The notes under the pieces are model-generated. The model was not told where the DNA came from and ran no database searches. It worked only from the letters and a program-made list of their open reading frames with translations. Shown piece by piece: positions 42,767 to 51,555 of a DNA stretch of 64,000 bases (within the stretch, counting starts at the first letter, position 1; each line of letters opens with the position of its first letter). The stretch covers positions 310,001 through 374,000 of the forward strand of contig NZ_SODU01000002.1 in assembly GCF_004366075.1 (NCBI RefSeq), given 5' to 3'. The translations under genes and the position numbers were made by a program. This stretch comes from Kribbella pratensis (GTDB lineage: Bacteria; Actinomycetota; Actinomycetes; Propionibacteriales; Kribbellaceae).

Positions 42767-43326
42767 GCGCGGTACCGGAGGCCGTCCATCAGCAGGTCGA
42801 GCAAGCGGCCCGCTTGGTCACGGTCGTCGGCCGCGGCACCGCCGACGCCACCGATGCTGACCAGCAGGTCCCCGGCCGAGATGTCCGACCGGATCTGACC
42901 CGCCGCAGCGCCCGCGTCGAGTAGCGGCTGCACTGCACCGACGAGGAGCTCGAGACTCTGTGCGTACGGGTTCGCGCCGGAAGCGAAGACTGCTCGCAGC
43001 GCGTCGGCCATGCCGCGTTTGCGCGCCATGTAGTCGATGAATCGGTCCATCCACGCCCGCAGCGCTTGGTCCGGTGGCAGCTGCTTCAGCAGTTCCACGG
43101 ATGCGTCGCAGACCGCGGCGAGCTCATTCCGGTACGCCGCCTCGATCAGCAGCTCGCGGGTCGGGAAGTGCCGGTAGAGGGTGCCGATGCCGACCCCGGC
43201 GTCCTTCGCGATCCCTTCCAGCGTCGCCTCCAGCCCGCACTTCGAGAACGCGCGCCCCGCAGCGGCGACGATCTGGTCCCGATTGCGCTGGGCGTCCGCA
43301 CGCAACGGGCGCTCCCTGGTACCCAT
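42763..43326 (-). CDS. TetR-family transcriptional regulator
   Basis: This 187-residue protein has the TetR helix-turn-helix AGRAFSKCGLEATLEGIAKDAGVGIGTLYRHFPTRELLI read in pieces, and a C-terminal ligand domain (SDISAGDLLVSIGGVGG). GGAGGGAGGGGGAG is a very strong ribosome site before the ATG. It is coupled to the SDR gene and divergent from a second SDR gene, with twin operators between. Confidence 0.93.
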   Translation of the reverse strand: MGTRERPLRADAQRNRDQIVAAAGRAFSKCGLEATLEGIAKDAGVGIGTLYRHFPTRELLIEAAYRNELAAVCDASVELLKQLPPDQALRAWMDRFIDYMARKRGMADALRAVFASGANPYAQSLELLVGAVQPLLDAGAAAGQIRSDISAGDLLVSIGGVGGAAADDRDQAGRLLDLLMDGLRYRA

Positions 43327-43368
43327 CTCCCCCTCCCTCCGTGGCCTCACAACCTAGCGGACTTGATA

Positions 43369-43415
43369 ACCGGAGGCACCTCCGCTTAACTGGATTTACC
43401 GGAGGCTCCTCCGGT
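43369..43415. promoter_or_regulatory. Twin TetR operators between two SDR transcription units
   Basis: ACCGGAGG-CA-CCTCCGCT (43369-43386) and ACCGGAGG-CT-CCTCCGGT (43398-43415) are 18-bp palindromes 29 bp apart; the second is perfect. They lie in the 121-bp divergent gap. The adjacent TetR should bind both and control both SDR genes. Confidence 0.75.
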
Positions 43416-43447
43416 TAAAGCGTAGCTCGTAGAACAGGAATGACCTG

Positions 43448-44371
43448 ATGAGCAGGATCACCACTCCTTTCACGCATGACTCCACCGCGGCCGAGGTCAT
43501 CGCCGGCGTCGACCTGACAGGTCGCCGGGCCGTCGTCACCGGCGGCGCGTCCGGCATCGGCGTCGAGACCGCTCGTGCCCTGGCCACGGCCGGCGCCGAG
43601 GTCACCCTCGCCGTCCGGAACACCGCGGCCGGCGAACGCGTCGCCGCCCAGATCATCGAGAGCACCGGCAACAACCACGTCTTCGTCGCGCCGATCGAAC
43701 TCGCCGACCGCGCCTCGGTGCGCGCCTTCGCCGCCACCTGGGCCGGCCCGTTGCACATCCTGGTGAACAACGCCGGCGTGATGGCCGAGCCGCTGAACCG
43801 GACGCCGGAAGGCTGGGAGCACCAGTTCGCGACCAACCACCTCGGCCACTTCGGCCTCGCGCTCGGCCTGCACAGCGCGCTCGCGGAGGCCGGCTCCGCG
43901 AGGATCGTGTCCGTCAGCTCCAGCGCGCATCACTCCTCGGACGTCGTGTTCGAGGACATCCACTTCGAGAACAGGCCGTACGACGAGTGGGCGTCGTACG
44001 GGCAGTCCAAGACGGCCAACATCCTGTTCGCCGTCGAGGCGGCCAAGCGCTGGGCGAGTGACGGCATCGTCGCCAACGCCTTGATGCCGGGCGGGATCCG
44101 GACCGCGTTGCAGCGGCACGTGTCTGAGGACGTGCAGAAGGAGTGGGACCGCTTCTTGTGGAAGACCGTCGAGCAGGGCGCGTCGACGTCGGTCCTGCTG
44201 GCCGCCTCGCCGCTCGTCGACGGCGTCACCGGCCGCTATTTCGAGGACAACAACGAGGCACTGCCGTTGACGGAAGGCGATCCGATGCACGGCGTCGCGG
44301 AGTACGCGCTCGATCCGGAGTCGGCCACTCGGTTGTGGGACCTGTCGGAGAAGCTGCTCGCACAGGTTTGA
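43448..44371 (+). CDS. Short-chain dehydrogenase/reductase (retinol-dehydrogenase-like)
   Basis: The 307-residue SDR has TGGASGIG (31-38), ILVNNAGVMAEP, the catalytic SVSSSAHH and YGQSKTANILF and the long WEHQFATNHLGHFGL segment typical of the oxidoreductase group annotated as WW-domain/retinol dehydrogenase-like. The substrate is unknown. Together with the leftward SDR gene it forms a TetR-controlled pair. Confidence 0.9.
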   Translation: MSRITTPFTHDSTAAEVIAGVDLTGRRAVVTGGASGIGVETARALATAGAEVTLAVRNTAAGERVAAQIIESTGNNHVFVAPIELADRASVRAFAATWAGPLHILVNNAGVMAEPLNRTPEGWEHQFATNHLGHFGLALGLHSALAEAGSARIVSVSSSAHHSSDVVFEDIHFENRPYDEWASYGQSKTANILFAVEAAKRWASDGIVANALMPGGIRTALQRHVSEDVQKEWDRFLWKTVEQGASTSVLLAASPLVDGVTGRYFEDNNEALPLTEGDPMHGVAEYALDPESATRLWDLSEKLLAQV

Positions 44372-44425
44372 TCAGAAACCGGCTCAGCTACGGATCACGT
44401 GGCTGGGCCGGTAACCTGACCCACC

Positions 44426-45556
44426 GTGAGTGACTTGAGCATTCGGACCATCTCCGCGGACGAGCACGCCGCCTACATCGCGGCGCAGCCGTCGGCGAGC
44501 TTCCTGCAGACCCCGGGCTGGGCTGCGGTGAAGAGCGAGTGGAAGGCGGAGTCACTCGGCTGGTACGAATCGGGAAACCCCGGCAACCTCGTCGGCGTCG
44601 GCCTGGTGCTGTACCGGCAGATGCCGAAGGTGAAGCGGTACCTGGCCTACCTGCCGGAAGGCCCGGTGATCGACTGGGACGCAATCGATCTCGGCAGCTA
44701 CCTTCGCCCGCTGGCCGCGCATCTGCAGGAGCGCGGCGCGTTCGGCATCCGGATGGGTCCGCCGGTGGCGACCCGCCGCTGGACCGCGCAGACGATCAAG
44801 GACGCGATCGCGGGCGGTCAGCAGCCGCGCCTGGGTGACGTCCGCCCGGACGTGATCGAGCCGTCCGGCGCCACCGTCGCCGAGAAGCTCCGCAAGCTGG
44901 GGTGGAAGGCGCCTCGGATCGCGGAAGGGTTCGCGGCCGGGCAACCGCAGTACGTCTTCCAGGTGCCGCTGGCCGGCCGCACCCCGGACGACCTGCTCAA
45001 GGGCATGAACCAGCTCTGGCGGCGCAACATCAAGAAGGCCGACAAGGCCGGCGTCGAGGTGACGCAGGGCGGGACCGAGGACATCAAGGCGTTCCATCAG
45101 CTGTACGTCGAGACCGCCGAGCGCGACCACTTCACGCCGCGGCCGCTGCCGTACTTCGAGAAGATGTACGCCGCGATGGCCAACCAGCCGGCCGATTGCT
45201 GTGACTTCCGGATCTACAACGCCCATCACGAGGGCGACCTGGTCGCGTCGACGATCTGGGTCCGGGTCGGCGGTCATTCCTGGTACTCCTACGGTGCCAG
45301 CTCGACCGCCAAACGAGACGTGCGCGGATCGAACGCGATCCAGTGGCGCATGATGTCGGACGCGCTCGCGGCGGGTGCGTCCGTGTACGACCTACGGGGC
45401 ATCACCGACACCTTGGACCCGAACGACCCGCATGTCGGGCTGATCCAGTTCAAGACCGGGACCGGCGGCGAGGCCGTCGAGTACGTCGGTGAGTGGGATC
45501 TGCCGTTGAACAAGGCGCTGTACACCGCATTCGACCTCTACATGAGACGGCGTTGA
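44426..45556 (+). CDS. FemX/FemAB-type peptidyl transferase
   Basis: The 376-residue protein has two GNAT-like halves as in Fem transferases: SFLQTPGWAAVKSEW, RRNIKKADKAGVEV and later HSWYSYGASSTAKRDVRGSNAIQWRM and YDLRGITDTLDPNDP. Fem proteins add amino acids from tRNA to the peptidoglycan stem peptide. In a cell with an LL-DAP-Gly wall the transferred residue would be glycine, as an inference. A GTG start follows a leader with no ribosome site. It is coupled to the racemase-like gene downstream. Confidence 0.9.
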   Translation: MSDLSIRTISADEHAAYIAAQPSASFLQTPGWAAVKSEWKAESLGWYESGNPGNLVGVGLVLYRQMPKVKRYLAYLPEGPVIDWDAIDLGSYLRPLAAHLQERGAFGIRMGPPVATRRWTAQTIKDAIAGGQQPRLGDVRPDVIEPSGATVAEKLRKLGWKAPRIAEGFAAGQPQYVFQVPLAGRTPDDLLKGMNQLWRRNIKKADKAGVEVTQGGTEDIKAFHQLYVETAERDHFTPRPLPYFEKMYAAMANQPADCCDFRIYNAHHEGDLVASTIWVRVGGHSWYSYGASSTAKRDVRGSNAIQWRMMSDALAAGASVYDLRGITDTLDPNDPHVGLIQFKTGTGGEAVEYVGEWDLPLNKALYTAFDLYMRRR

Positions 45557-45560
45557 CACC

Positions 45561-46562
45561 ATGCCCCTAGTCCTGCACGTCGATTCCGATCGATGGCGTG
45601 ATCACCTGCGTTCCACGTGGAACCCCGACATCGTCCCGGTCGCCAAGGGCAACGGGTACGGGTTCGGCAACCACCGGCTGTTCGCAGAAGCCCGCGCGCT
45701 CGGCGCCCGGACGGTCGCGGTCGGCACGTACTTCGAGGTTCCCGCGGATCCACGCGAGGACGTCATGGTCCTGTCGCCGTGGCGGCCGTTCCTCGAGGTG
45801 CCGCAGAGCAAGAACGTGATTCACACGGTCAGCCGGCTGGCCGACCTGGTCTCGATCCCGGCCGGCAGCCGGGTGCTGATCGAGGTGATGACCTCGATGC
45901 GCCGGCACGGCATCGGCGCCCGCGAGCTGCGGCACACGATGCTGCTGAACGCGCTCGACCGGATCCGGTTCGAGGGCTGGTCGCTGCACTTCCCGATGGG
46001 CGCCGGCGGTACGTCGGCCAACCTCCGCGAGGCTCAGCAACTGGCGAAGGCGGCGCTCGACGTCCGCAAGGGCCCGCTGTGGGTGTCGCACGTACCGGCG
46101 CAGAAGCTGGCCGACATCGGTCCGGACGTGAAGCTCCGGATGGGCACCGGGCTGTGGCTCGGCGACCGCGGCGCGCTGTCGGTCCGGGCGACCGTCCTCG
46201 ACGTGCACTCGGTGCGCCGCGGCGAGCGCGTCGGTTACCGGCAGCGCCGGGTCAGCGGCGACGGGCACATCCTGATCGTCTCCGGCGGTACGGCGCACGG
46301 CGTCGGCCTGGAGGCACCGACCGCGGCGGCGAGCGTCCGGCAACGCGCGATCGCGATGGCCAAGGGCAGCCTCGACGCGGCCGGCATGGCGCTGTCACCG
46401 TTCACCATCGAAGGCAAGCAGCGCTGGTTCGCCGAGCCGCCGCACATGCAGGCCAGCATGCTGTTCCTTCCGTCGTCGGTGGCCCCGCCCGCGGTAGGCG
46501 ACGAGGTCGACCTCGACGTCCGCTACACCACCACGACCTTCGACAAGGTGTCGATGGATTGA
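45561..46562 (+). CDS. Alanine-racemase-fold PLP protein
   Basis: This 333-residue protein has the PLP lysine in PVAKGNGYGFG (Lys29), and VGTYFEVPAD and RMGTGLWLGDRGAL match barrel strands of alanine racemase. The C-terminal region is short and diverged: I do not see the active Tyr of the second domain. It may be a racemase with altered partner residue, or a PLP-binding protein of other function. It lies 4 bp after the FemX gene, which suggests a wall role. Confidence 0.8.
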   Translation: MPLVLHVDSDRWRDHLRSTWNPDIVPVAKGNGYGFGNHRLFAEARALGARTVAVGTYFEVPADPREDVMVLSPWRPFLEVPQSKNVIHTVSRLADLVSIPAGSRVLIEVMTSMRRHGIGARELRHTMLLNALDRIRFEGWSLHFPMGAGGTSANLREAQQLAKAALDVRKGPLWVSHVPAQKLADIGPDVKLRMGTGLWLGDRGALSVRATVLDVHSVRRGERVGYRQRRVSGDGHILIVSGGTAHGVGLEAPTAAASVRQRAIAMAKGSLDAAGMALSPFTIEGKQRWFAEPPHMQASMLFLPSSVAPPAVGDEVDLDVRYTTTTFDKVSMD

Positions 46563-46589
46563 CTTCAGGTCCACCTGAAGTTGCAGCGT
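46559..46589 (+). promoter_or_regulatory. MerR-type promoter with perfect palindrome
   Basis: TTGACT (46559-46564) and CAGCGT (46584-46589) are spaced by 19 bases, the overlong spacing used by MerR activators. The spacer region contains the perfect inverted repeat ACTTCAGGT-CC-ACCTGAAGT (46562-46581). Transcription should start at about 46596-46597, at the ATG of the methyltransferase, giving a leaderless mRNA. Confidence 0.65.
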
Positions 46590-46596
46590 GGACCGT

Positions 46597-47319
46597 ATGA
46601 GTTTTCTGGAGCGGATCGAGGAGCGGCCCGGGGCGGCGGAGTTGCGTGCGGCGTCGTACCGGATGCTGGGGCTGAAACGTGGCGCGACCTGCGTCGATGT
46701 CGCGTGCGGGGCGGGTCATGCGGTGGCCGAGCTGGCGAAGAAGGGCCTGAAGGTGACCGGGGTCGACGCAGATCCCGACGCGATCGAGGCGGCCCGGGAG
46801 CGGGCGCCCGGGGCGATGTTTCACGTGGCACATTCCGACGAGCTGCCGCTCGAGGACGAGTCGATGGACGGCTACCGCGCGTTACGGCTGTTCCATCTGC
46901 TCGAGGATTCCGCTCCGACGGTGGCCGAGGCCTATCGGGTACTACGTCCCGGCGGGCGGATCGTGCTCGGCGGGCAGGACTACGGCTTCGTCCTGATCGA
47001 CAGCTCCGACCAGGACCTGACCGACGTGATCCGCCTCGGCCTCGAGTCCCGCACGGTCTCCCCGCGCGCGACCCGCACCTTGCGAGACGTCCTCCTCGAC
47101 ACCGGCTTCACCGATGTCGAGGTCGCCGTACACACCGAAGTCGTCACCGACTACGAACAGATGGCTCCGCAGCTCAAGAGCGCCGCGGAAGCCGCCGTCG
47201 ACAAGGCCTTGATCACTCGAGAAGATGCTGCCGGCTGGCTCAGGGAACAGGCCGGCCGCGGCCGCCGGGACCGCTTCCTCGCCGTGCTCCCGACGCTTCT
47301 TGTCGGCGGGCAGCGCTAA
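46597..47319 (+). CDS. SAM-dependent methyltransferase
   Basis: The 240-residue class I methyltransferase has VDVACGAGHAVAELA as motif I, VTGVDADPDAIEAAR as the acidic loop and RVLRPGGRIVLGG as the post-motif. The substrate is unknown. The ATG at 46597 fits a leaderless start from the MerR-type promoter; a GTG at 46588 is in frame but would overlap the -10. It is separated by 10 bp from a VOC gene and probably co-transcribed. Confidence 0.88.
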   Translation: MSFLERIEERPGAAELRAASYRMLGLKRGATCVDVACGAGHAVAELAKKGLKVTGVDADPDAIEAARERAPGAMFHVAHSDELPLEDESMDGYRALRLFHLLEDSAPTVAEAYRVLRPGGRIVLGGQDYGFVLIDSSDQDLTDVIRLGLESRTVSPRATRTLRDVLLDTGFTDVEVAVHTEVVTDYEQMAPQLKSAAEAAVDKALITREDAAGWLREQAGRGRRDRFLAVLPTLLVGGQR

Positions 47320-47329
47320 CGTTCTGGAG

Positions 47330-47701
47330 ATGAGCCATAAATACGCGTTGAAAGGCGTCGTACTGGACGCGCCCGACCCGCGAGCGCTCGGTGAGTTCTA
47401 CAGCCGCGCGCTCGGCTGGGAGCTGAACGCTCACGACGACACGTGGGTCACGGCGACCGATCCCGACGGCACGACCGGCCTGTCGTTCCAGCTGGAGCCG
47501 AACTATCAGCCGCCCACGTGGCCGAGTCGGACCGGCGTCCAGCAGATGCAGCTACACCTGGACATCCAAGTGGACGACCTGGAGTCGGCGCACCAGCGGG
47601 CGATGGACGCCGGGGCGCGGCTGATGGAGTTCCAGCCACAGCCCGACGTCCGGGTGTACGCCGACCCCGTCGGTCACATCTTCTGCTTCTTCACCGATTG
47701 A
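47330..47701 (+). CDS. VOC/glyoxalase-like protein
   Basis: The 123-residue product has two beta-alpha-beta-beta-beta units: LKGVVLDAPDPRALGEFYSRALGWEL in pieces, then QMQLHLDIQVDDLESAHQRA and the end DPVGHIFCFFTD. The metal or substrate ligand is undetermined. VOC proteins detoxify aldehydes or bind antibiotics. It overlaps the end of the convergent epimerase-like gene by 11 bp. Confidence 0.88.
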   Translation: MSHKYALKGVVLDAPDPRALGEFYSRALGWELNAHDDTWVTATDPDGTTGLSFQLEPNYQPPTWPSRTGVQQMQLHLDIQVDDLESAHQRAMDAGARLMEFQPQPDVRVYADPVGHIFCFFTD

Positions 47702-48845
47702 GGTGACCCGTCCAGCGGACGGTCGGTAGCAGAGCGGCCGGGTCGACGCGGTCCTTGTTGGCGGACACGATGTCGAACATCGACTCGATCAGCGTGTCCG
47801 ACAGCAGGTGCGGCTGCAGGCCCAGGCCGACCAGCCCGGTGTGCTTCACGTTGTAGTAGTGCTCGGCCTGCTCGACGCGCGGGTTCTCCAGGTGCTCGAC
47901 CTGCACCGGCCCGGGGAAGCACTCCGCGACCAGGTCGGCGAGCTGCGACACCGAGTAGCTCTCGGTCATCTGGTTGAACACGCGGAACTCGCCCGCGTCC
48001 GCCGGATTCTCGACCGCGAGCCGGATGCACTCGACGGTGTCCCGGATGTCCAGGAACCCGCGGGTCTGCCCGCCGCTGCCGTAGACGGTCAGCGGCTCAC
48101 CGAGTACTGCCTGGATGACGAACCGGTTGAGTACCGTGCCGAACACGGCGTCGTAGTCGAACCGCGTCGCCAGCCGCGCGTCCCGCACGGTCTGGTCGGT
48201 CTGCTGCCCGTACACCACGCCCTGGTTGAGGTCGGTGACACGCATCCCCCAGATCCGGCAGCCGAACTCGAGGTTGTGCGAGTCGTGCACTTTGCTGAGG
48301 TGGTAGAACGAGCCCGGCTTCTTCGGGTAGAGCATCCGGTCCTTACGGCCGTTGTGCTCGACCTCCAGCCAGCCTTCCTCGATGTCGATGTTCGGCGTCC
48401 CGTACTCACCCATCGTGCCGAGCTTCACCAGGTGGATGTCCGGGTTGGTCTCGGCGATGGCGTACATCAGGTTCAGCGTGCCGACCACGTTGTTGTGCTG
48501 GGTGTAGACAGCGTGTTCGCGGTCGATCATCGAGTACGGCGCGGCGCGCTGCTCGGCGAAGTGCACGATCGCGTCCGGCGCGAACTCCCGCACGACCCGG
48601 TAGACGAAGTCGGCGTCGAGCAGATCACCGACGTACGCCGGGATCCGTCGGCCGGAGACCTCTTCCCAGGCCGCGACCCGGCTTTCGAGATCCTCGATCG
48701 GGACCAGACTCTGGACGCCCAGCTCGCGGTCGTAACCACGCCGGGCCATGTTGTCGAGCACGGCCGTGTCATGGCCACGGTCGGACAGGTGCAGTGCAGT
48801 CGGCCACCCTAGGTAGCCGTCACCGCCCAGAACGAGTACGCGCAC
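47691..48845 (-). CDS. UDP-sulfoquinovose-synthase-like epimerase
   Basis: The 384-residue SDR has LGGDGYLGWPTALHL for NAD, and Thr144, Tyr181 and Lys185 in LGTMGEYGTPNIDIE and FYHLSKVHDSHN, near-identical in position to Thr145, Tyr182 and Lys186 of plant SQD1. DLNQGVVYG and TRGFLDIRDTVECI also match the SQD1 group. SQD1 makes UDP-sulfoquinovose from UDP-glucose and sulfite. No sulfolipid transferase gene is adjacent, so the sugar may be used in another polymer. A GTG start is used. Confidence 0.85.
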   Translation of the reverse strand: MRVLVLGGDGYLGWPTALHLSDRGHDTAVLDNMARRGYDRELGVQSLVPIEDLESRVAAWEEVSGRRIPAYVGDLLDADFVYRVVREFAPDAIVHFAEQRAAPYSMIDREHAVYTQHNNVVGTLNLMYAIAETNPDIHLVKLGTMGEYGTPNIDIEEGWLEVEHNGRKDRMLYPKKPGSFYHLSKVHDSHNLEFGCRIWGMRVTDLNQGVVYGQQTDQTVRDARLATRFDYDAVFGTVLNRFVIQAVLGEPLTVYGSGGQTRGFLDIRDTVECIRLAVENPADAGEFRVFNQMTESYSVSQLADLVAECFPGPVQVEHLENPRVEQAEHYYNVKHTGLVGLGLQPHLLSDTLIESMFDIVSANKDRVDPAALLPTVRWTGHLNR

Positions 48846-49001
48846 GGTTCGGCCGCCTTCCGTCGGGAAACGTCGTCACCACCCTTCCTATCCCGAGTAC
48901 CCACTCCAGTAACGTGATCAGAGCCACCTATTCGCTGGTAATCGGCTGAGAATTTCCGGCGCACTGCCGCTGGCTGGTGCGGAGGTGCAGAATAGGCCGG
49001 G

Positions 49002-49463
49002 ATGCGCGTACTCACCAAGGCCTATCTCTCCCGCAGCCGATTGTTGCTGTGGGCGAAGTACTCTGCGTCGTCCGTGATCGCCACCGTGGTCAGCCAGCTG
49101 GCGTTCGCTCTGTGCTACTGGTTCGGCACGGCAGCGATCGTCGCGAGCCTGGTCGCCTGGGTCTCCGGCGCGGTGCCGAACTACTTGCTCAACCGTCGGT
49201 GGACGTGGGGCCGCAGCGGGCAGAAGTTGCCGTACACAATCATCGTGGTCGGGTCGGCGGTCATGGCCGCGGTGGTCACGTCGGTGACCGATCACCTGGT
49301 CCAGCCGCTCGAGTCCCACGCGTGGCAGACGGTGCTGGTGACCGGGTCGTACCTCGCGACGTACGCGGTGCTGTTCATCGTGAAGTTCGTGCTTTTCGAC
49401 CGGCTGGTGTTCGCCAAGACGGTTTCCGACCCCGTCGAAGTACGTACTCCCGTAGCCACGTAG
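49002..49463 (+). CDS. GtrA-like membrane protein
   Basis: The 153-residue protein has four membrane helices and the GtrA pattern KYSASSVIATVVSQLAFALCYW, ASLVAWVSGAVPNYLLNRRWTW. GtrA proteins are thought to flip lipid-linked sugars. Its last 89 bp overlap the end of the convergent glycosyltransferase gene, an unusually long 3' overlap. The 156 bp before it hold no clear motif. Confidence 0.88.
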   Translation: MRVLTKAYLSRSRLLLWAKYSASSVIATVVSQLAFALCYWFGTAAIVASLVAWVSGAVPNYLLNRRWTWGRSGQKLPYTIIVVGSAVMAAVVTSVTDHLVQPLESHAWQTVLVTGSYLATYAVLFIVKFVLFDRLVFAKTVSDPVEVRTPVAT

Positions 49464-51555
49464 TCGTCATCACCCGCCCGTAGTTCGCGCCGTACACGAC
49501 CCCCGGGCCCTTCTTGCTGCTCCCGTCGCCACGGCGGCGCATCGTCATCGGCAGCTCGACCACGCGGGCGCCGAGCGCGAGCGCACCGAGCAGCAGCTCC
49601 GACGACTGGTACTGCGGTTCACGCAACGTCACCGCTGTCGCGAGTTCGGCCCGCATCGCGCGGAATCCGAACGACGTGTCGGTCAGCTTCTTGCGCGTCA
49701 GGATCGACGCGAGGACGGCGAACACCCGGACGCCGACCCAGCGCAGCCGGCTGTCCGCGTCCTCGGCCCCGAGGCGGCGCGACCCGGTGACGAAGTCGGC
49801 CCGGTCGAGCAGGATCGGCTCCAGGAGGGTCTCCAGCTCGTCGTTGTCGTACTGACCATCCGCGTCCGTGGTCACGACGTACCGCGCTCCGCCTTGTGCT
49901 GCCAGGTGATACCCGAGCCGGAGCGCCGCGCCCTGACCTCGGTTGCTCTGGGCAACACACACGTACGCCCCGTGTTCACGGGCGATTTCGGCGGTGTTGT
50001 CGGTCGCGCCGTCCACGACGACCAGGACGTCGACCTGGAGGCCGGCGCAGGTACGCGGCATGTCGGTGAGCACCTGGCCGATGCCGCCGGCCTCGTTGTA
50101 CGCGGCGATGACCACTACGACCGGCGCGAAGTCCTTGTGCGTGAAGGCCTTTACGGCTTCGGAATCCACGGCGTCTGGGAAGTCCGCCATCGCAGGTCGT
50201 GCCTGGTCCTTGCCGAGCAGTGCCCGGAGACCTATGGCACCTGCGAGCGGGAAGAACACCAGTCCGGGCAGTTGGTAGCGCCAGGAGAACTCGAACGCAG
50301 CTGAGCCGAGCAGGAGGATCACACCGGCCGCTACGGGGAACAGTGTGGCCGACCGGAGCTCCTTAGCCCTTGCTACGGCAGCAAGAGCGATCAGCACGCA
50401 CAGTGCGAGCAGTGTGCCGGAGGTATAGCCGCCGTGGAGCTGGTAGGCGCGCAGAATGACCGCAGGTGCGTGGGAGACGTGTGGCTCGGACCCTCCCCAT
50501 TTCACTGCAGCCTCTGTGGTGTTGGGGTCTTTGAGGTTCGGGTAGGTCAGCTGGAACTGCCAGCGGTCCAGCGGTACGTCGTCAGGTGACGTGGTGCGTG
50601 TGGGCGCGAAACCTTTCGCGAAGTCCTTCAGCGCCGCCCACGTCACGTCCAGCGGCTGGTGCTTGATCACGAGGTGTGCGAACTCAGTCGCCAGTTGACG
50701 CTTCGTCGTACCGGGTGGAAGCGGACCGGGCCAGTTCGGGTCGCCGTAGTGGTTGTGGGCGTAGCTGTCCACGCCGAGGCGTTGGCCCAGCGGTTCCTTC
50801 GGGCAGAACAGCCGCGTGCCCTCGTCGAGTGGGAGCTTGTCGCAGTTGGCGACCGTAGCGGTCCGCCCGTACAGGACCTGGTTCTCGGCGCCGGTGAAAC
50901 CCCAGCGGCCCGTTTCCGCATGGTAGTAGCCGGCGTACGCGGCGAAAACGACACCGAATCCTGCGACGGCGGCAGCGGTACGACGTACGCGCTGTTTGCC
51001 CACCACGATCAGGTAGAGCACGACTGCGATCAGCAGGACCAATCCGATCGCGCGCACCGTGAAGGCGGCGCCGACCAGTACGCCGACGACGGCCGCGCGC
51101 CGCCAGCCCGGCACACCCTTGCCGAGGAGGAGCCAGAGGATCGCCACCAGGATCACGTCGAACGTGGTCTCGGCCATGATGTTCTGCTCGATCTGCACCT
51201 GATACGCGTCGAGCAGGATCGGTGCGGCGGCGAACGCGGCCAACCAGCGGTAGACGGTGAGCCTGCGCGCCAGCGCGTAGATCGCGACACCGAGAAGCAG
51301 CCCGGCGAGGTGCTGCACGATCACGACGAAAGTCAGTCCGCCGATCGCCACCAGCGGGCCGAGCACGAAGTCGTACCCGATCGGGTTGAGCTGGTCAGGG
51401 CTCAGCTTGCCCATGTTGGTCAGGTACTGGACCGAGTCGGTGTAGATGATCGCGGGCCGGTACGCGACGGTCGCGAGAACACGCAGTACCAGACCTGCCA
51501 GCAGGAAGACGGCGAGCAGCCAGTGCGTCCGCACTGCTCTTTGAAGCTTGCTCAC
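49375..51555 (-). CDS. Membrane/GT2 fusion glycosyltransferase
   Basis: This 726-residue protein has an N-terminal half of 10-12 membrane helices (LLAVFLLAGLVLRVLATVAYRPAIIYTDS, GT-C-like) and a C-terminal GT2 domain starting VVVVIAAYNEAGGIGQVL, with the metal motif TTDADGQYD and GSRRLG. It resembles dolichyl-phosphate-mannose-type synthases joined to a PMT-like membrane part. Such fusions could make a lipid-linked sugar and use it. The GTG start overlaps the epimerase stop by 4 bp. Confidence 0.85.
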   Translation of the reverse strand: MSKLQRAVRTHWLLAVFLLAGLVLRVLATVAYRPAIIYTDSVQYLTNMGKLSPDQLNPIGYDFVLGPLVAIGGLTFVVIVQHLAGLLLGVAIYALARRLTVYRWLAAFAAAPILLDAYQVQIEQNIMAETTFDVILVAILWLLLGKGVPGWRRAAVVGVLVGAAFTVRAIGLVLLIAVVLYLIVVGKQRVRRTAAAVAGFGVVFAAYAGYYHAETGRWGFTGAENQVLYGRTATVANCDKLPLDEGTRLFCPKEPLGQRLGVDSYAHNHYGDPNWPGPLPPGTTKRQLATEFAHLVIKHQPLDVTWAALKDFAKGFAPTRTTSPDDVPLDRWQFQLTYPNLKDPNTTEAAVKWGGSEPHVSHAPAVILRAYQLHGGYTSGTLLALCVLIALAAVARAKELRSATLFPVAAGVILLLGSAAFEFSWRYQLPGLVFFPLAGAIGLRALLGKDQARPAMADFPDAVDSEAVKAFTHKDFAPVVVVIAAYNEAGGIGQVLTDMPRTCAGLQVDVLVVVDGATDNTAEIAREHGAYVCVAQSNRGQGAALRLGYHLAAQGGARYVVTTDADGQYDNDELETLLEPILLDRADFVTGSRRLGAEDADSRLRWVGVRVFAVLASILTRKKLTDTSFGFRAMRAELATAVTLREPQYQSSELLLGALALGARVVELPMTMRRRGDGSSKKGPGVVYGANYGRVMTTTWLREYVLRRGRKPSWRTPAGRKARTSR

